In this document: positions 24,846 through 39,066 of the stretch, piece after piece
Numbering within the stretch: position 1 is the first letter of the stretch
Layout of the letters: every line of letters starts with the position of its first letter
Assembly: GCF_000002075.1 (NCBI RefSeq)
Contig: NW_004797524.1
Span: forward strand, 344,571 to 408,570
From: Aplysia californica
Lineage: Eukaryota; Mollusca; Gastropoda; Aplysiida; Aplysiidae
Direction: 5' to 3'
Length of the DNA: 64,000 nt
Translations under genes and position numbers: made by a program
Notes under the pieces: model-generated
The model's database searches: none
Seen by the model: only the letters and a program-made list of their open reading frames with translations
What the model was told of the DNA's origin: nothing

Positions 24846-27653
24846 AATATGTTTATAATAACACACCCAAAGTAGAAAAATGGCATGATAATGACATCAT
24901 CAAAACGTTGAAAGATCAGCAACACTGATGAGAAGTTTGGAAAATACAAAAGAAAGTGGTAACTAAAAGGCAAAAGAAAACATGAGTCGTCTTGCAGCAC
25001 GAGAATATCAAGTCATCATCAAAACCTGTGTAGTTCTCAATCTTAAACCATAAGACATGGGTTCAGGGCAACAGAAATAAATCAGTCAAAACTGGAAAAT
25101 AGTGAAAAGGCAAGGGCAATAATTGAGCAAAAGTGAATTGGGTCGCACTTACATCATCAAGTAGAGCAAACAGACAGATGAGGTAGAATGAGCTGAAAAT
25201 GGTGAATCACATAGAATGTGTTCATCACTAGAATGATCCTCCTTTCAAATATTTCTTCCCCTTATCACAGTTTCTTTGTTTTTCTGGATCTAAAGATATA
25301 CTTGATGACTCAACACATCACCGGCCAGCTGTTCGGATGCAGTAAGCCCCAATTTTTTTTTTTTCCTTTTTCATTGCTGTTCCTTAATTTATGATCTTCT
25401 CTCTTCTGAAAAATGCTGTTTTCTTGGCTTAGAACATTTGAATAGCTTGCCAACATGGTATTTTAATAGTGTACGTATTACCTACATAATAGTCTACAAG
25501 AGGTAAAAAAAAGCTGTTGATCACATCTGAATACCTGTAAAACTATAATACCAAAGACATTATAATTTTTTAAATGACTTATGAGGTAGGAACTCACTCC
25601 TCCCAGTAACAGATAATGAAGAGGATTAGAAACACTTTAAAAATTTCCTCACAGAGATGCACACACAGAAGTTTACAACACAAACCCGACTCCTCACAAC
25701 ATTTCAATCTACACACATCATTTTTGCAGACCCTTGGCCTCAACACACAATGTACATGTCTGTTTTTTTCACTCAACATCTGTCATTTATTTATAAGCAA
25801 GCTTCTCACACAAACACACACATGATATTAACCCTTTCATTGCCAGTGGGCGTGCATTCTTACTGTCAGCACTAATTGGTGGCTTTTAAGGACAAGCGGG
25901 CTAACCCAGATTTAGGAGGTTTCCAGAAATCTTGACCTGCACCAAAATGGGCATTGCCCTAACAATAGGAGAAGTTTGGTTTCATTGGTGTGTATATTTG
26001 TTTGGTTATAGAAAAAACTCTCCTTGTCTTTTAAAGAAACTGTACAAGGGGCAAAAACTTTACCTTCGATTTTCTCAAAACAGCATTTTTCAGGACAGCC
26101 TCCTTGTGCTTAAAAGTGACCAATTTTAAACTAAGCTCACTAGCCAAGACAGCAGTCTCATGTCCCGGTGTCAGAGGACTCACTGTCCAGATCTAGCCCA
26201 ATGACACATTAACACCCTGTGTACCCTGTGTCTTCGCCAGCCTCACTTTCCTCATTCCCTATTAATTCCCAATCTTCTCCATAATTTGAAATTTGCTGCC
26301 TTTTAAAAGTCATTTTGGTATTTACATTTCATCTAGACTAGACCTGTGTTTGTCCATTGCCTGCAAGCCTGGCAGTAAACTGTTACTAGCAAATTTGATA
26401 CCAATTTGTGCATTTTTCACTCATGCATACGAATCCATATTATATTATGCTTGTGGCTAAATCTTCATACAGAAAAATTAGACCCAGATGATTAGGGGGA
26501 CATACATGTAACATCTTATAAGCTACCAAGAACAGCAAACTTTGCCAACATCTGTGGCGTCCATGGTACGGCACAAAACTAAAAAGAAGGCATTTTCATG
26601 AAAACAGACATTTTACAGAAGCCCAACTATCTACACTAATATTTTCAAATATTGTCATAGCACTCTTTATACCATGTCTCACTTTCAGTTCTTCCAAAAT
26701 ATGATAACAATTTCCTTACAACTTCTTTGGCACTTACATTGCACTACCTCTCACCACATACACATATCTCAAAATGTACAGCCCCATCACAGATTATTTA
26801 TTATTTATAAATTTCACTAGTGGGATCACACTACTCAAGTGCACACCTCACACACTGACATGTGTTTTCCCTTTACGAAAAGCTTCCCTCACACAGCAGA
26901 CAGCAAGAAACTACTTTCCACTCCTTCTGGCACCAGTAAAGCCGAAGGACTAGCACCTTAGTAAAAGAGTTTCCATAACCTAGAGACATGCTGCACCAAC
27001 AGAATAATTCTATCAGGCTTTTCAGCCCTTCTATTTGAATTGCACCAAAAAAAAATTTGAAGGTCTGCTTCTTCCACTAACATACCATGTAATAGTCAGT
27101 CTAAAACTTGGATTCAGACCAATGTTTTTTTCTTCACATTTACCATCTCTGGTTGAAATGCAAAAGGTTATGAAATTTCCAAATCATGAATCATTTCTGA
27201 GCCTAAATGTTCCTTTTAGCTTTTCTGAAAACAAATTGTAATTGCTTGATATATGCCAGCATTATTCTTAGTGACTTGAACACAGGCCCATTCTTTTTCT
27301 TTTGTTTAGACCAAATGACACCTGAGCATGCAACATGCTGAACAGATTAACCAAACCTCATGCAGACCACGCAAAACAGCATTGTTAGCATGACATACAT
27401 TAAGTAAGACCACTTTTAAATCAATAATTGCTGGTCAGAGTAATGTATAACTCCCCAATTTGAACCACTTTGACCATGTGCCCCACATCCAAGGTCACCC
27501 TGGGTAGCGGCTATGTCTCACAAAGACAGAAAACAGCTGGATGTCATCATCATTATGCATGTAGACAGACAAGGAGAGTTATACTTTACTATTTCCCAGA
27601 TGCTCACTCAAAGGCTTGCAAAAATCTAACATCACAGAGCTATTCTGTCTTTA
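24846..27653 (-). other. Downstream of VCF-like gene; probable 3' UTR plus intergenic
   Basis: No coding evidence. Minus-strand AATAAA candidates occur, for example near 25788-25795 and 26795-26805, but the true 3' end cannot be fixed by eye. It has fewer recognisable repeats than the flanking region, which is compatible with a long 3' UTR. Confidence 0.4.
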
Positions 27654-28319
27654 TTATGAAGACTCCGGGTATCTGTGGTTTCTCCTCACTCGGGACACAT
27701 GAGCCTCATAGAGCATTTGGTTTACTGAGTAGTAGTGTGGATTTTCCGATACTCCGAGCTCTGGTTCATACGGCCCTGAGGGAATCTGTTGGAAGTGAAA
27801 CTGTTCTTGTGACTGATCTTGCATGAAATGCTCTCCTGGATGGTTTGGTGATGGGGGTGGAAACCCAGACATAGGCTGACACAAAGACTGGCTGTCCTGA
27901 AACGACTCCATCGGCAACTGATGGCTTAAGGGAGCGGAGGTCGGAGGGAAATGGTGTGCTCGGTCAAAACCAGAGTTCTGCTCTGAAGACATCGACATAT
28001 CAGTCATGTTGGAATTCAAGAAAGGAGAATATGGCTCACTGAATGAGCGCATGAACTGAGGAAGAACGTTGGATGTATGATGTCTTTGAGAGCTTCCACT
28101 TTGTGTTGAAATATCTTGCTCATCTATGGTGGGCAGTCGCTCTGAATAAGCCATCGGACTGTTTAGATCTAACTGTCTAGCTGCCGGACCACACTGGACT
28201 GTGGGAGGAATGAGCGGAGCCCCAACGTTCCCAGGTGAGGCCATGAAGTCATGCGGTGTGCCACACCCAGCTGTGAGATCACAAAAGCCAGCTAAAGGAC
28301 TCAAGAGATGCTCTGAGTT
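27654..28319 (-). CDS. VCF1: VCF-like exon 4: low-complexity body and C-terminal p97-binding motif
   Basis: Minus-strand acceptor TTTGTTTCAG then 221 codons and TAA. The body is Ser/Pro/Gln/Met-rich with no recognised fold. The last 30 residues hold the helix YYSVNQMLYEAH. This is the longest open frame in the window and has clear host-like composition. Confidence 0.85.
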   Translation of the reverse strand, partial: NSEHLLSPLAGFCDLTAGCGTPHDFMASPGNVGAPLIPPTVQCGPAARQLDLNSPMAYSERLPTIDEQDISTQSGSSQRHHTSNVLPQFMRSFSEPYSPFLNSNMTDMSMSSEQNSGFDRAHHFPPTSAPLSHQLPMESFQDSQSLCQPMSGFPPPSPNHPGEHFMQDQSQEQFHFQQIPSGPYEPELGVSENPHYYSVNQMLYEAHVSRVRRNHRYPESS

Positions 28320-30072
28320 CTGAAACAAAAATATAGCATTGGAAGATTATGTCAGTGTTTTTGAGAATTAATTGGAAAGCTTCTTTGCACTTTTCTACTC
28401 ATTTCATTTTGAAAAAGAAAAATGTATGCTTTCCATTCACTGTAATTCTGCATGCCTATGCTTACAACTGTGGCTCTATACCAGCATATTCATTTTTTTT
28501 AACAATCTCCTTTACCTCCATTATTTTTTTATTTGGATCCTTTGACAGAATGGGGAAAAAAAGTTCCAGGACAAAGACAGACTCGTATAAAATACAATCA
28601 CTAGCAACTACAGAGCTTTGCAAATTTCCTATCCTGATTTCACACAACTGACAGGAACTTTGCTTCTCTACAAAAATAAACCCAAGAATTGCTAAAACCG
28701 AAGCAATCACATTAATTCATTAATCAGATTTTAACTGGAAATCCTCCCAACCTTTTACAAACCTGCAACAATGTATGGAACCAGTATCAAAGAATAAAAC
28801 GGACACAATAAAAACTTGCTCCATCCCCTGAGAAACTTTTAAGTGCATTTTTTTTTAACACACCAACTAAGGTGAAGCTAAATGCAATTCAGCCCTGCAA
28901 ACACAATGGAACATTTGCAGCTCTCCATTTAAGACATTAAACTCCTCTCCTCTGTTCTTATCTTTCACATAACACGGTGTATGAGTCACTGTAAAAAGAA
29001 AAACAGAAACTAAATTCATGCAAATTCTGTAACTTTTGAAATACAACTTTACTAAATCTGTTGTATCAATGTTTAAACGGAATTCTATTTAATGATAATA
29101 GAAAAATTAGAAAAATGCCTTGTCACATACCTGAGCACTGATACCAGGTGTCTGGCCCCTGGGGGTAATAAACAATGAACCATTAATACAATCATTAAAA
29201 TGATGACCATACAGCATATTCTCCCGTGATCAGTAACAATAACAGTACAAATATCAGTTCCATTGAATCAGAACTATTGGAGACGTTGGTAAAAAGAGCA
29301 ATAGAATCAAGTGCAGTGATAATCGATAATCAATGATGTGGTCATGGCATCCGTTCATGATTCTCAAAGTACACAATGTTCACTTTCTCCATAATGCAAT
29401 GCATTACATTAGAACATTTTAAAAAATGTTTATGGCAGGAGGAGGGGCACGCAGAGAAAAGAGGGGGAAATGGGGGTTTCTTACCCAAACTTTCTGACTT
29501 TAATACATAGAGTTACCCCTTTTTTAAACTAGAGTCCATACGAGGTCACGTGACCGGAAACATTTGAGTTTGTAGGCGGCCATTTTTAATGTGGCTAAAA
29601 AGTTTGTTTACATGTGAGTGGGCGTGTCTGATTCTAACGTTGTGTTTTGATCCATAGTGATTATCTTAAAGATGCAAGCATGTGAAACCCCTAGTCCCTT
29701 TCTGGATTAACGTCTTATTGGGTCCAATCGAGTATACGTTATATACACGGCCGCTTGGAGCTGTGATTAGAAAGCACAGTTGAGTATGAATTATCACATG
29801 TAGTATATGTAGACCTATGCAGATGATACTCAGTTGTACAAATCTGTTCCACCATCAGATGTTAAAACCTTGCCTACCACCAAGGGTATGTGCATTGATC
29901 ATGTCAAGAACTGGATGATTGATAATAATCTCCAGCTTAATGAAAATAATATGGAAATTCTTTTATGTAATCCAAAGAAGCGCCATATCCCCATAGACGT
30001 CTAGATCTAGATCTAGATCATGTTTGTACGATGTAGTGTAAGCGTGTGCGTGTGATAAGCAAGTAGGTGTGT

Positions 30073-30109
<37 letters not shown>

Positions 30110-30244
30110 TGGGTGTGTGTTTGTCTGTGTGTGCGTGTGCGTGTGTGTGTGTGTGCATTTGTGAATATTGTTCATACATGCATTTATGTGTAGATTCCAA
30201 AGCACCTAGAGCTGTGTTTGTGGGCGCAATAGAAATGATCTGCA

Positions 30245-30279
<35 letters not shown>

Positions 30280-33200
30280 GCTACAGTCTCAGAGACTTTC
30301 TTTAACATTAACAATAAAACGAGACCAGAAGGGATGGTGCAACACTGCTACATTTATCAGTGTACTAACAGAGCCTCCAAATGAACCCCTCTTTCATTTC
30401 ACTGGTCAGAATAAGATTTATTAGAATTTTGACAGATTAGATCCAGATCTACGTTTTGAAGAAAATATTCGAAAAGATTAAGAACCTGGTCTGATCAAAG
30501 CCTACCTTTCAGTTAAAATTGATATCAGATCTAACCACTGCAATTTTGCCTTCTTACTTAAACATCACAAAATCCAAGCCAGATCTACTAATTTCACTCA
30601 CTTGCACTGACTCACTGACGTAAGATATATAAACATAGTAGTATAACAGTATCATCAATCATAATTATTTTTATGGGATGATGATGATGATGGGTGGGAG
30701 CAGCCAAAGATAGGATCGTGTCTAAAATGTTTGAAGTAATGTATAGGATATAATAAATATAATCTAAGCTTATTAGTGACTAAGGAAACCATAGTCAGAG
30801 TGCACTTGGTGCTGAGCTTGCTATATGCACAGCATGCATTTGATATAATGTGTTTGGCACATTTTTTATTGCACGAATGAATTTAAACAACTCATCACTG
30901 CTTCTGTCAGGCCATTCAATGATGTCTGTTTTCTTTTATTACACCATCTATTTTTAGCACATAATATGTCTTATAGACACAAATAGTCACTCCGAGTTTC
31001 TTTTTTTAAATATAAAGAGCCATCAGTAAGGTTTTGGGCCATGTGAAGTTAAGGTTGACTAGCAGCTAGCTAGATCTTTTTCACAAAGGGCAGGGAATTT
31101 CTTTATCAAACAGTGTACTTTTTAATGTTTTGTTTTATTGAATGTTGTCCAAATACACCTCACTGAAGGTTTTTGTTTCAGTTTTCACTACACGGTGTAG
31201 AAAAGCAATTGCCCAGCCTACAAAACAACATTAAGTTCACTTTTTTAATCTTTAGTTTAGTGAGTCCAAAGTTGTCACAGTTGTTTTACTAAAGTCCAAA
31301 ATTAGACTTACTTAAAACAGCAATATTAGGAGCTTTAGTTTAAGTGCTGTATATGGTCTACTTTAGTTCTTAAAATCAATATAAACCAAAGTTTAATACC
31401 GACATAAGAAAACACTACTTATTTAGTATACTTTGAAAAAAAAGTGAACATAAGAATGAAAAATACAGTTTCCTGTTCAAATGTCATAAGATTTTTAAAC
31501 ACCAGTACATGTATTCATCATTTAATTGTTTGGCTGAATTTGCTTTATCAAGAGCTTCATTGCCTTCCTACACCTAATGGCTGAAAAGCTCTGGAATTTT
31601 TTTCCTGTTGCTCGTCCTGATCTAATGTAATGCCGAACTCATATATTTGAGGGGGGTTGGTATTGGGATTTGGGAGGAGAGAGAGGGTGGGGTGGTTATG
31701 GGCGGTTCCTATGACACCCACATCTTTTCATACTTCTTTTCCTGAATTCAGTGAATAAGAAATAAACCATCTCGTTGATAAAGTGCTGATGAAGAAATAA
31801 AGGTGTTTTTTTGTTCTTTTTTTTTAAAGCCTATATCTCTATCTCTATCTACTTAATACATTTATTTGTAGATCTAGTTACAAAAAGAACACTGTATTAT
31901 TGCTATTTAGTAATTTAGATATAGTACGCCACGGCCCCCATGTAAAAAAAAAATCAACAAAATCCTAGCCTCGCCTATCGTGTATGAGACACAGAGAGAA
32001 AACATGCCTAGCCCATTGCTTTAGCATGAACTCCACACAACTTGCCACAAAAAACATGGTGGATGCCGCTGCCTAATGTGGCCATCGCGCAGCAAGGCGA
32101 TAGAGGGGCGTACTGTATCTAGTGCCTATAGTGTACATCTATGCTTTAATATCTCTTTATTTTTTTATATTTTTCTTTTGGTAAGTGTTTTACGGCGCTC
32201 GCAACTGCATAAGGCCATAAGAGCGTGCGGGACACATGAAACATTTTCAGTTGGAAGGAAATTTTTTTAATTTTGCCCGGGTGGCGGCCGAAGCCTACTC
32301 ATATTGATTTTAGACCACCAAGGGATCTTTAACGTGCGCAACTTGCACACGAGCCCTCCGAGATTTTTCGCCCTTGTCCGAGAAGGCTAGCTGTAGATCT
32401 TTCCTACCAGAAGATCAGGGGTGTGGCAGAAAGACAGCAGTAAGAAGGAGCCAATGAGTAGCAGTAGAAAGGCTGCAGAAAGAGTCAGGAACCCAAAGGA
32501 GGGGGCAAAGGAGGTGAGGGGGTGGGGGCAGAAAGAGGAGATGAAAGCAGACTACAGAGCATTGCTAGAGAGCAGGAAAGGAGGTGAAAGGAGACAATTT
32601 TAGAGAAGAAAATGTTTTGGTCGCTACCCGGATTTGAACCCGGGACCTTTGAATGAGAGGCCAACATCTTAACCTCAAGGCCATGAGAGCCACCCTTTTA
32701 TATCTATTTGATTACTTCAAACTAGACTTTTGTACAAAGATCCACCAGCATTGCTTCTGAATGTATTCTAATTGATTTTAACCCTTTTGCTGCCTATTTT
32801 TTAAAAATATATAAATATAATTTCTTTCTCGTATAAGATTGGATCCATGGCCCATGGACATTACTCAGTTCATAAGTTTCATGTGGCAGTATCAAATTGT
32901 TATTTTTTCTTTTAATTTCTTAACCCCAGAAAGCACCTGTCAGAGACTTTAAATTTACACTGCAGTCTTCAGAGAATGAGGTGCAGATGTTCAGAAGCAT
33001 GCACTTTCCAGAAAGATTGAAATGAAAGTATTATCCATCTTGGAATGGAAAAGCTTTTCAGTCATGAATTCTTTTCTTGCCAATATGATCTAAAGTATAA
33101 AGATTTGCAATCACACTCTCTGTATGTGAATAAGCAAGGCATAAAAGAAACCCCATTTTCAGATCATTTTTATACTAAAAGCAAATTTGTATACACTGTT

Positions 33201-36200
33201 TATGAATCATGGCAATGATACCGGTCATATATATATAGTTCATTTCTGAAAAGTATGATGGCTCGGTTACATAGAACAGGTAATCACTCTTAAAACATAA
33301 ACCAAATCTTCAGCAAAATAGAACGAGAAGATGTTTAGTTAAGATATCAAAACGGTCTTGGGAGATTGTCACTTTCACAGACAGATATCAAGGTCAGTCC
33401 CACATCAAAGTTAAGGCTGAAAAAGAGTTAAGCACTTGTCATAAAGATTATATTAAAAAGAATATTTCCAGCTGTACACCTCATCAGTCTGAAAACATTA
33501 AAATAATTACATAGAGCCATTTTATTTTCATCAAATCTAAGCAAAGCACTTCTAAATCAAATCCACAAACTCAAATTAATTAACTGAAAGTGCCATATCT
33601 ACAAACTATACATCACTTTTTAAAGTGTATACTTACTCAATGCGAAGAGAATTAATACGTTTTGAGATAGGAAGGCAATCATCTCCATCTTCCAAGTCAT
33701 CACGGCTTCTCTTGCGATTTACACTGAAGACAAGAAAACAGAGACAGATAAAGCATACAATACAAGAAAATTGTGAGAATCTAATCTTTAAAAAATAGAT
33801 TGGACTAGATAAAAGTTGGTAAGATTAAAAAGAAGATTGCCACATTTCAAAACTACTATTATAATAGAATAAAGAAAAAAGATTCCACTGAGCAAAAGAA
33901 GTCATATAAGGGACAAACTGCTTTGACCTTGCTGAGGTCAACCCTGGCTGAGTGGGACAAAGCATTCTAGCAAACACACTGAGATACTCAGTAGAAAATA
34001 AACTTCCACACTCAGAAATCAGACAGGTGAATTCTGTATGTGGTAGGGAAGAGCCTAAATACTGCACTAAATAAAACCAGTGCAAAAATGCAAACAGAGA
34101 CAACATGAGAGCGCTACATTAAGTTCAAGCATGCCAGGATCCCTAATTGCAGTTGCTGGCAACCAATAACGGCAATTTTCCATATCTGCACGTTTTATTC
34201 ACATTTGCTAAAGATTCAGGTAATAAAGTGATAGTAGTTAAGGTGTAGATTAAGATAGGGTTAGGGTAATCCTAACTCCACCGTAGCCCTTACCTTATTA
34301 CCTGTATATCTAGCAAATGTGAATTAAATTTGAAGATCTGGAAGATTGCCCAATTCGCATTGTCATTGCAGACAACAAATTTACATAAATAAACATGCCT
34401 TCTTTCAAAGAAATTCAATGTTTCTTTATCTTCTTTCAAAACTATTCATTACTGGCAGTAGATAGCAGGGATTAATTTGCGGCATGAGTATTCTCACACT
34501 CCACATATTATTCTCACTCTGGTTTTTCATCTCCGGCCTTTTTATTTTGTTTAGGTTTAGAGAGTCTACTACAGAAATTATGAATACAGTGGAACTCGGT
34601 TACAACGAGAACTCGGATTCAACGAGATGAGATAGATCCCCCGGTTTTTTTCTTCTTTAAAATCAATAAAAAATAACCCGGTTTCAACTAGCACTTAAAT
34701 CAGCAAGCTCGGATTCAACAAGGTCACTTCCAGGGGGTGAACAGCCCCCACATACGTGGCTTCGCTCACTTTTCTCCCAGAACGAACTTTATCTATTCCC
34801 GGAAACCATCCATTGCACCTGCATTGTGAACCATTATTCACTTAGCCGACTGCATGCGACCAATCAGCGGCCTCTTTTCATACCAAAACATGCATTATTG
34901 GCACACGCATGTGTCTACTCTGGCGTGTGTCAGGGTCGGAGGGCGGCATGCACACGTGTGGCTGTGTACGAGTGTCGGGGGGGGGGGGGGGGGGCGCACT
35001 AGCGGTCCGGGGGTTGAACGTCACAGATACAAACGTGTCACAGTCTTTCCCCCCCCCCCCCTCGGCAACTGATCATGATTGCAATGATAAGCTAGTCTTG
35101 ACGTATATCTACGTACTGAATTGTGCGCTGGTCTATGGAATCAAAAGTTGCCGTATGCTAGGCTCTACACAGCAACACAACTTTTGGGTAAAAATCGAGA
35201 TGACACAGGCGTGTGCATTTGAACGAATCGGTCTTTTTTTTTACACAGCTCATAATATGCAGGCATTTCAGGCACTACTTGTGACTTCTCTTTATACATT
35301 ACTTGCTCAACGCCTGTAATTATCGACACAAAACCTTGTGTTTGCTATGACGAACACTCGGATTCAACGAGATTTTAGGTCAGGCCCGGAGACCTTGTTG
35401 AATCCGACTTCCACTGTACCAGTCATTTTGTCACACGGTCATTTCGTCCACCGGTGCAGTCAAGACGTCATTGTCATCTCGTCACACCCCAAATCCACAA
35501 GGTTGAATGGAGACGGTCGTTTCGTAGCACATTTGCAAACATCAAACGCACATTGTCATGGCAATTGCAAATCACGATTTTTGGGGTAGGGTTGGGGCTG
35601 AGCGAGTCGCCGTGCCTACCTGATCAGCTACATCGTTCATAAATAGGCTACGTATTGACAATATATTGAAATCAGATCAACGAAGTTTTTAGGTACTATT
35701 GATGAAAGGGGTGATTGGCAAAACCATATTATTAGTTCTGTTAAAAATAAATAAGCTAATAGAAGTGTACGGTATGTACTGCGATTTTGATTTTAAAAAG
35801 CTAGATCCTTACTTTCAAACATAAAGCCTTAATTGACTCTTTACAAGACATTGTTTTTACCTTATTTAAACAATATGTTCAACTATGGAACACTTTAGAC
35901 AAAGATTTAATTTACATTAATAATTTATATAACTTAAGAAAAAGCTTTAGGATGATCCTCCAAAACTCTACTAGCATAACAATTTTGGAGAGATAGGCTT
36001 ATATATAAGCGAAGTCATTTCGTCATTAAGTACTGCTAGCCTGCCAGCTTTTATTTTTAGGTAGTGTTAATTGCGACAGAGTGATGCTGTGACAACTAAC
36101 GCGGCGTTAATTGCGACAGAGTGAGCCTGTGACAAAAAAAAAAAAGAATTCAAAAAGAAAAAAGAAGCGAACAAACACACACACACATGCACTCACACAC

Positions 36201-39034
36201 CCACACTGTAATACAAATACACACGCACACACACACACACACTCACACACCAAACTAACAGACAAATAAACAAGACAGTTGCTGCTCTTTTGTTGTTGCC
36301 CCTAGTGGTTTTTGTTGCTGTTGTATGCAGCTGATGTTTTGTTGTAATATTTGTTGTCTCAACTCTACTGTACAGAAAGTCTTTGTGGATTTTTGCTACA
36401 CTCTTTAAGTCAGCCTTCTCAACTGTTTCAGTTTCAGATGATTTCTTCCTAAAGGCAACAAAATTTTCATCTTTAAAAATATAGCAAAAGCTTTATCAAA
36501 TTCGTCTTAAGATTTGAATGCATGCTCTAGAAAGCTTTCCATTCACCTTGTCATGCAAAGACTAGCCTAGATAACTAGGGCCACGCTGGGAGAAGTGGAA
36601 ATGGTAGATGATGTTAGACCAAGATCTAGATCTAATCATCAACGCAAAAGAGCTCTGTGTTCACCCTGTTGCGTTAGTTGTCACAGCGTCACTCTGTCGC
36701 AATTAACACTACCTTATTTTTTTTATTTCAGCCTAGCCTGTAATTATATGGAAGTGATTATTCTCATCCCGGGTGAGAATAACCTATGTCTCGCTATTTT
36801 CACCCCCTCTCTTGTTTTACCGGAAATGATCCAAAAGGGATCAGGACTGAAGTTACCTGGGTTGATGCTCCACAGGATTGTATTGGTGTCCGAATAAACC
36901 GTCGCCTATCACACGAAAGGGCGTATCCCTGTTTTCTTACTTTTTCAGGAGAGCAATTTAAAGATTTTTCAGACTTTGGTTGCTTCATCATTTTCCCTTG
37001 TCATTTTAGTAAATTGCATCCCACCATCGGGATATTTCGATATTGTGGGCATGATAAGACATCAAACAATGAGCAAGATTAGTTTTGCACTGTTTTTTAT
37101 CATTTCACTGCGAAAATGAGCCATCTGTTGGCATACGCCCTTTCGTGTGATTGTTCAATTTTCCGTCATGTCCAAAATCAGTGTATACGCCCATGTATAC
37201 GCCCTGTGTTTGAGTGTCCACACAATTAATTTCAGTATTCAGACTGACCAGTAGAGGACAAAATTCCTCCAAGACATCACTCCTCACTCCCCCATCCACC
37301 CGCCAAATCTTCCCCTTTCTCATCTTCTCCCCATATCTTTCTATCTGTCTGTCTGTCAGTCTGTCTGTCTGTCTGTCTGGAAAGTCTCCTCTTGTAGAAC
37401 AAAGCATCCTCTTGTGAAATTGGCAAGTATATGACCAGCTGGAGATCAATTTTCCCAGCCAAAATGCTGTGGTCAGCTTGAACCATCTTCTTGCAACCAA
37501 GTTGTCGCACCTTTTGTTTTTCTGCATTGTGCCTGTTGTAAATTTCCCTGAGTTCATTTTTCTGTGCTTCGTCCCCTTTTCAGAGAGAGTTGCAGAGTGA
37601 GCATCGGTCCTTTTTAGGACTATGAAAGGCCAGGTTTTTCATCTTGAACACTCGTCTGTATGTGTGAAAACTTGGGATGTCATTGCATGGATTTTTTTTC
37701 ATGAACATATCGCACATTTTGGACAATGTGAGGGCTGGGTTGAGATACTCTTTGCTGGCAGAGGCCCTACAGTAGTGCGATTCCACGTGTGGAAATCTGT
37801 CAATGTTTTGACTGGTTATCTCCCTGTTTTGTTCTTCTCTTGTCTCCATCTGCTCCGATTGCCTGCCCCCTCGCTTGTCTTCTTCTACAATCCTGGTCTC
37901 CGTAATTTTTGATAAAACAACTCTGGCACATTTCTCTGAAATACCCAAGGTTGCAAGGAATGTGTTCCCTTACACTTTCAAGCGCTTTCCATTGACTGTG
38001 ATGTAATAAGCATGCCTTTTGCTGCGTCGAGAGTTTGGTTTCCTGACCTTGGGCTCTGTCGTCTAAATATGCCAGGCAAACAACTCTCGCTGCTTCTGCA
38101 GATCAGCCAGTTTATAAAAGTCCTGAAATATCCATCTCCTATCCTTTCCTGAGATTCTAGAACACTGACGGCCAGCTCTCGTAAATTCCATTCCAACGCA
38201 GCCCTTTCTCATCATTCGAGCTGGAACAACCTTTTTCGTGTCTGCGCTCAAGAACTCTTCGCCAGATTGTCGCTTTCTTTTTGCATTGTTCTTCATGTTG
38301 ATTCTCTTCCGTTTCTTTGGAGGCGCCTGGCAGGCTGACCCTTAAACTTCAAAGGATTTTGGTAGCCGTTCGTTGCTACTCAGGGTCTCATCGGTCTCAA
38401 AATTATTGTGCGCTATGGATTCAGCAATTGTTGATTGCCCTGTCTTTCCATGTTGACTACAAAATACTGGAACCTCTAGGAAATGATCATAGCAGAGGAG
38501 AACTTAACATCTGGTGCATGCTGCAAATACTTCAGTTTTGCTTTTTTTTTTACTTCACTTTTGCCTGGTTTGAAAGATGGGTCCGTGTCCGAATCATCGA
38601 AGTCACCCAGGCCAAGAGACGTGTCTTCATTCTCAGCCTCGTGTTGATCATGAAATTCAATTGTCATTGTAGGCCTACATTTCTTAAGTTTAGCTAACGG
38701 AATGTCATCGGCCAAAGTCGGAGTCACTTTCATTGAAATGCGAACTTGCCATTCTGGGCCTAAAACACAAGAAAAATCCCCCATAGTCGAGTACAAGCTA
38801 AAGAACAATTTAGGTTGACTTTCTTGTGCCCGCGTGTGTGTGTGAAATATGAAGATTTAGGGGCTACTTACATGGCTCACCAAGTAGACCTGTCTTTGGA
38901 TCAATATAACAGTCTAAGTCCTGATGTTTTTATCCCTTCAGTCAGTAGCACTGCCCTTGAGGGGGGGGGGGGGGGGGTCTAAATAGCGTTGTCTTCTAGT
39001 TAATGAGTGTAGAATAATACGCTAATGGAAAAAC

Positions 39035-39066
<32 letters not shown>

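Noticed and set aside
34255-34275. TTAGGG-like units suggesting telomeric repeat
   Set aside because: Only about two imperfect units; chance occurrence.
34909-35319. 136-residue frame with Gly and Pro runs
   Set aside because: Falls inside the pogo-like MITE and crosses poly(G) and poly(C) runs.
35418-36035. GTCATTTCGTC-type motifs on both sides of an RT fragment, possible terminal repeats
   Set aside because: Matches are short and in inconsistent orientation, and no target duplication was found.
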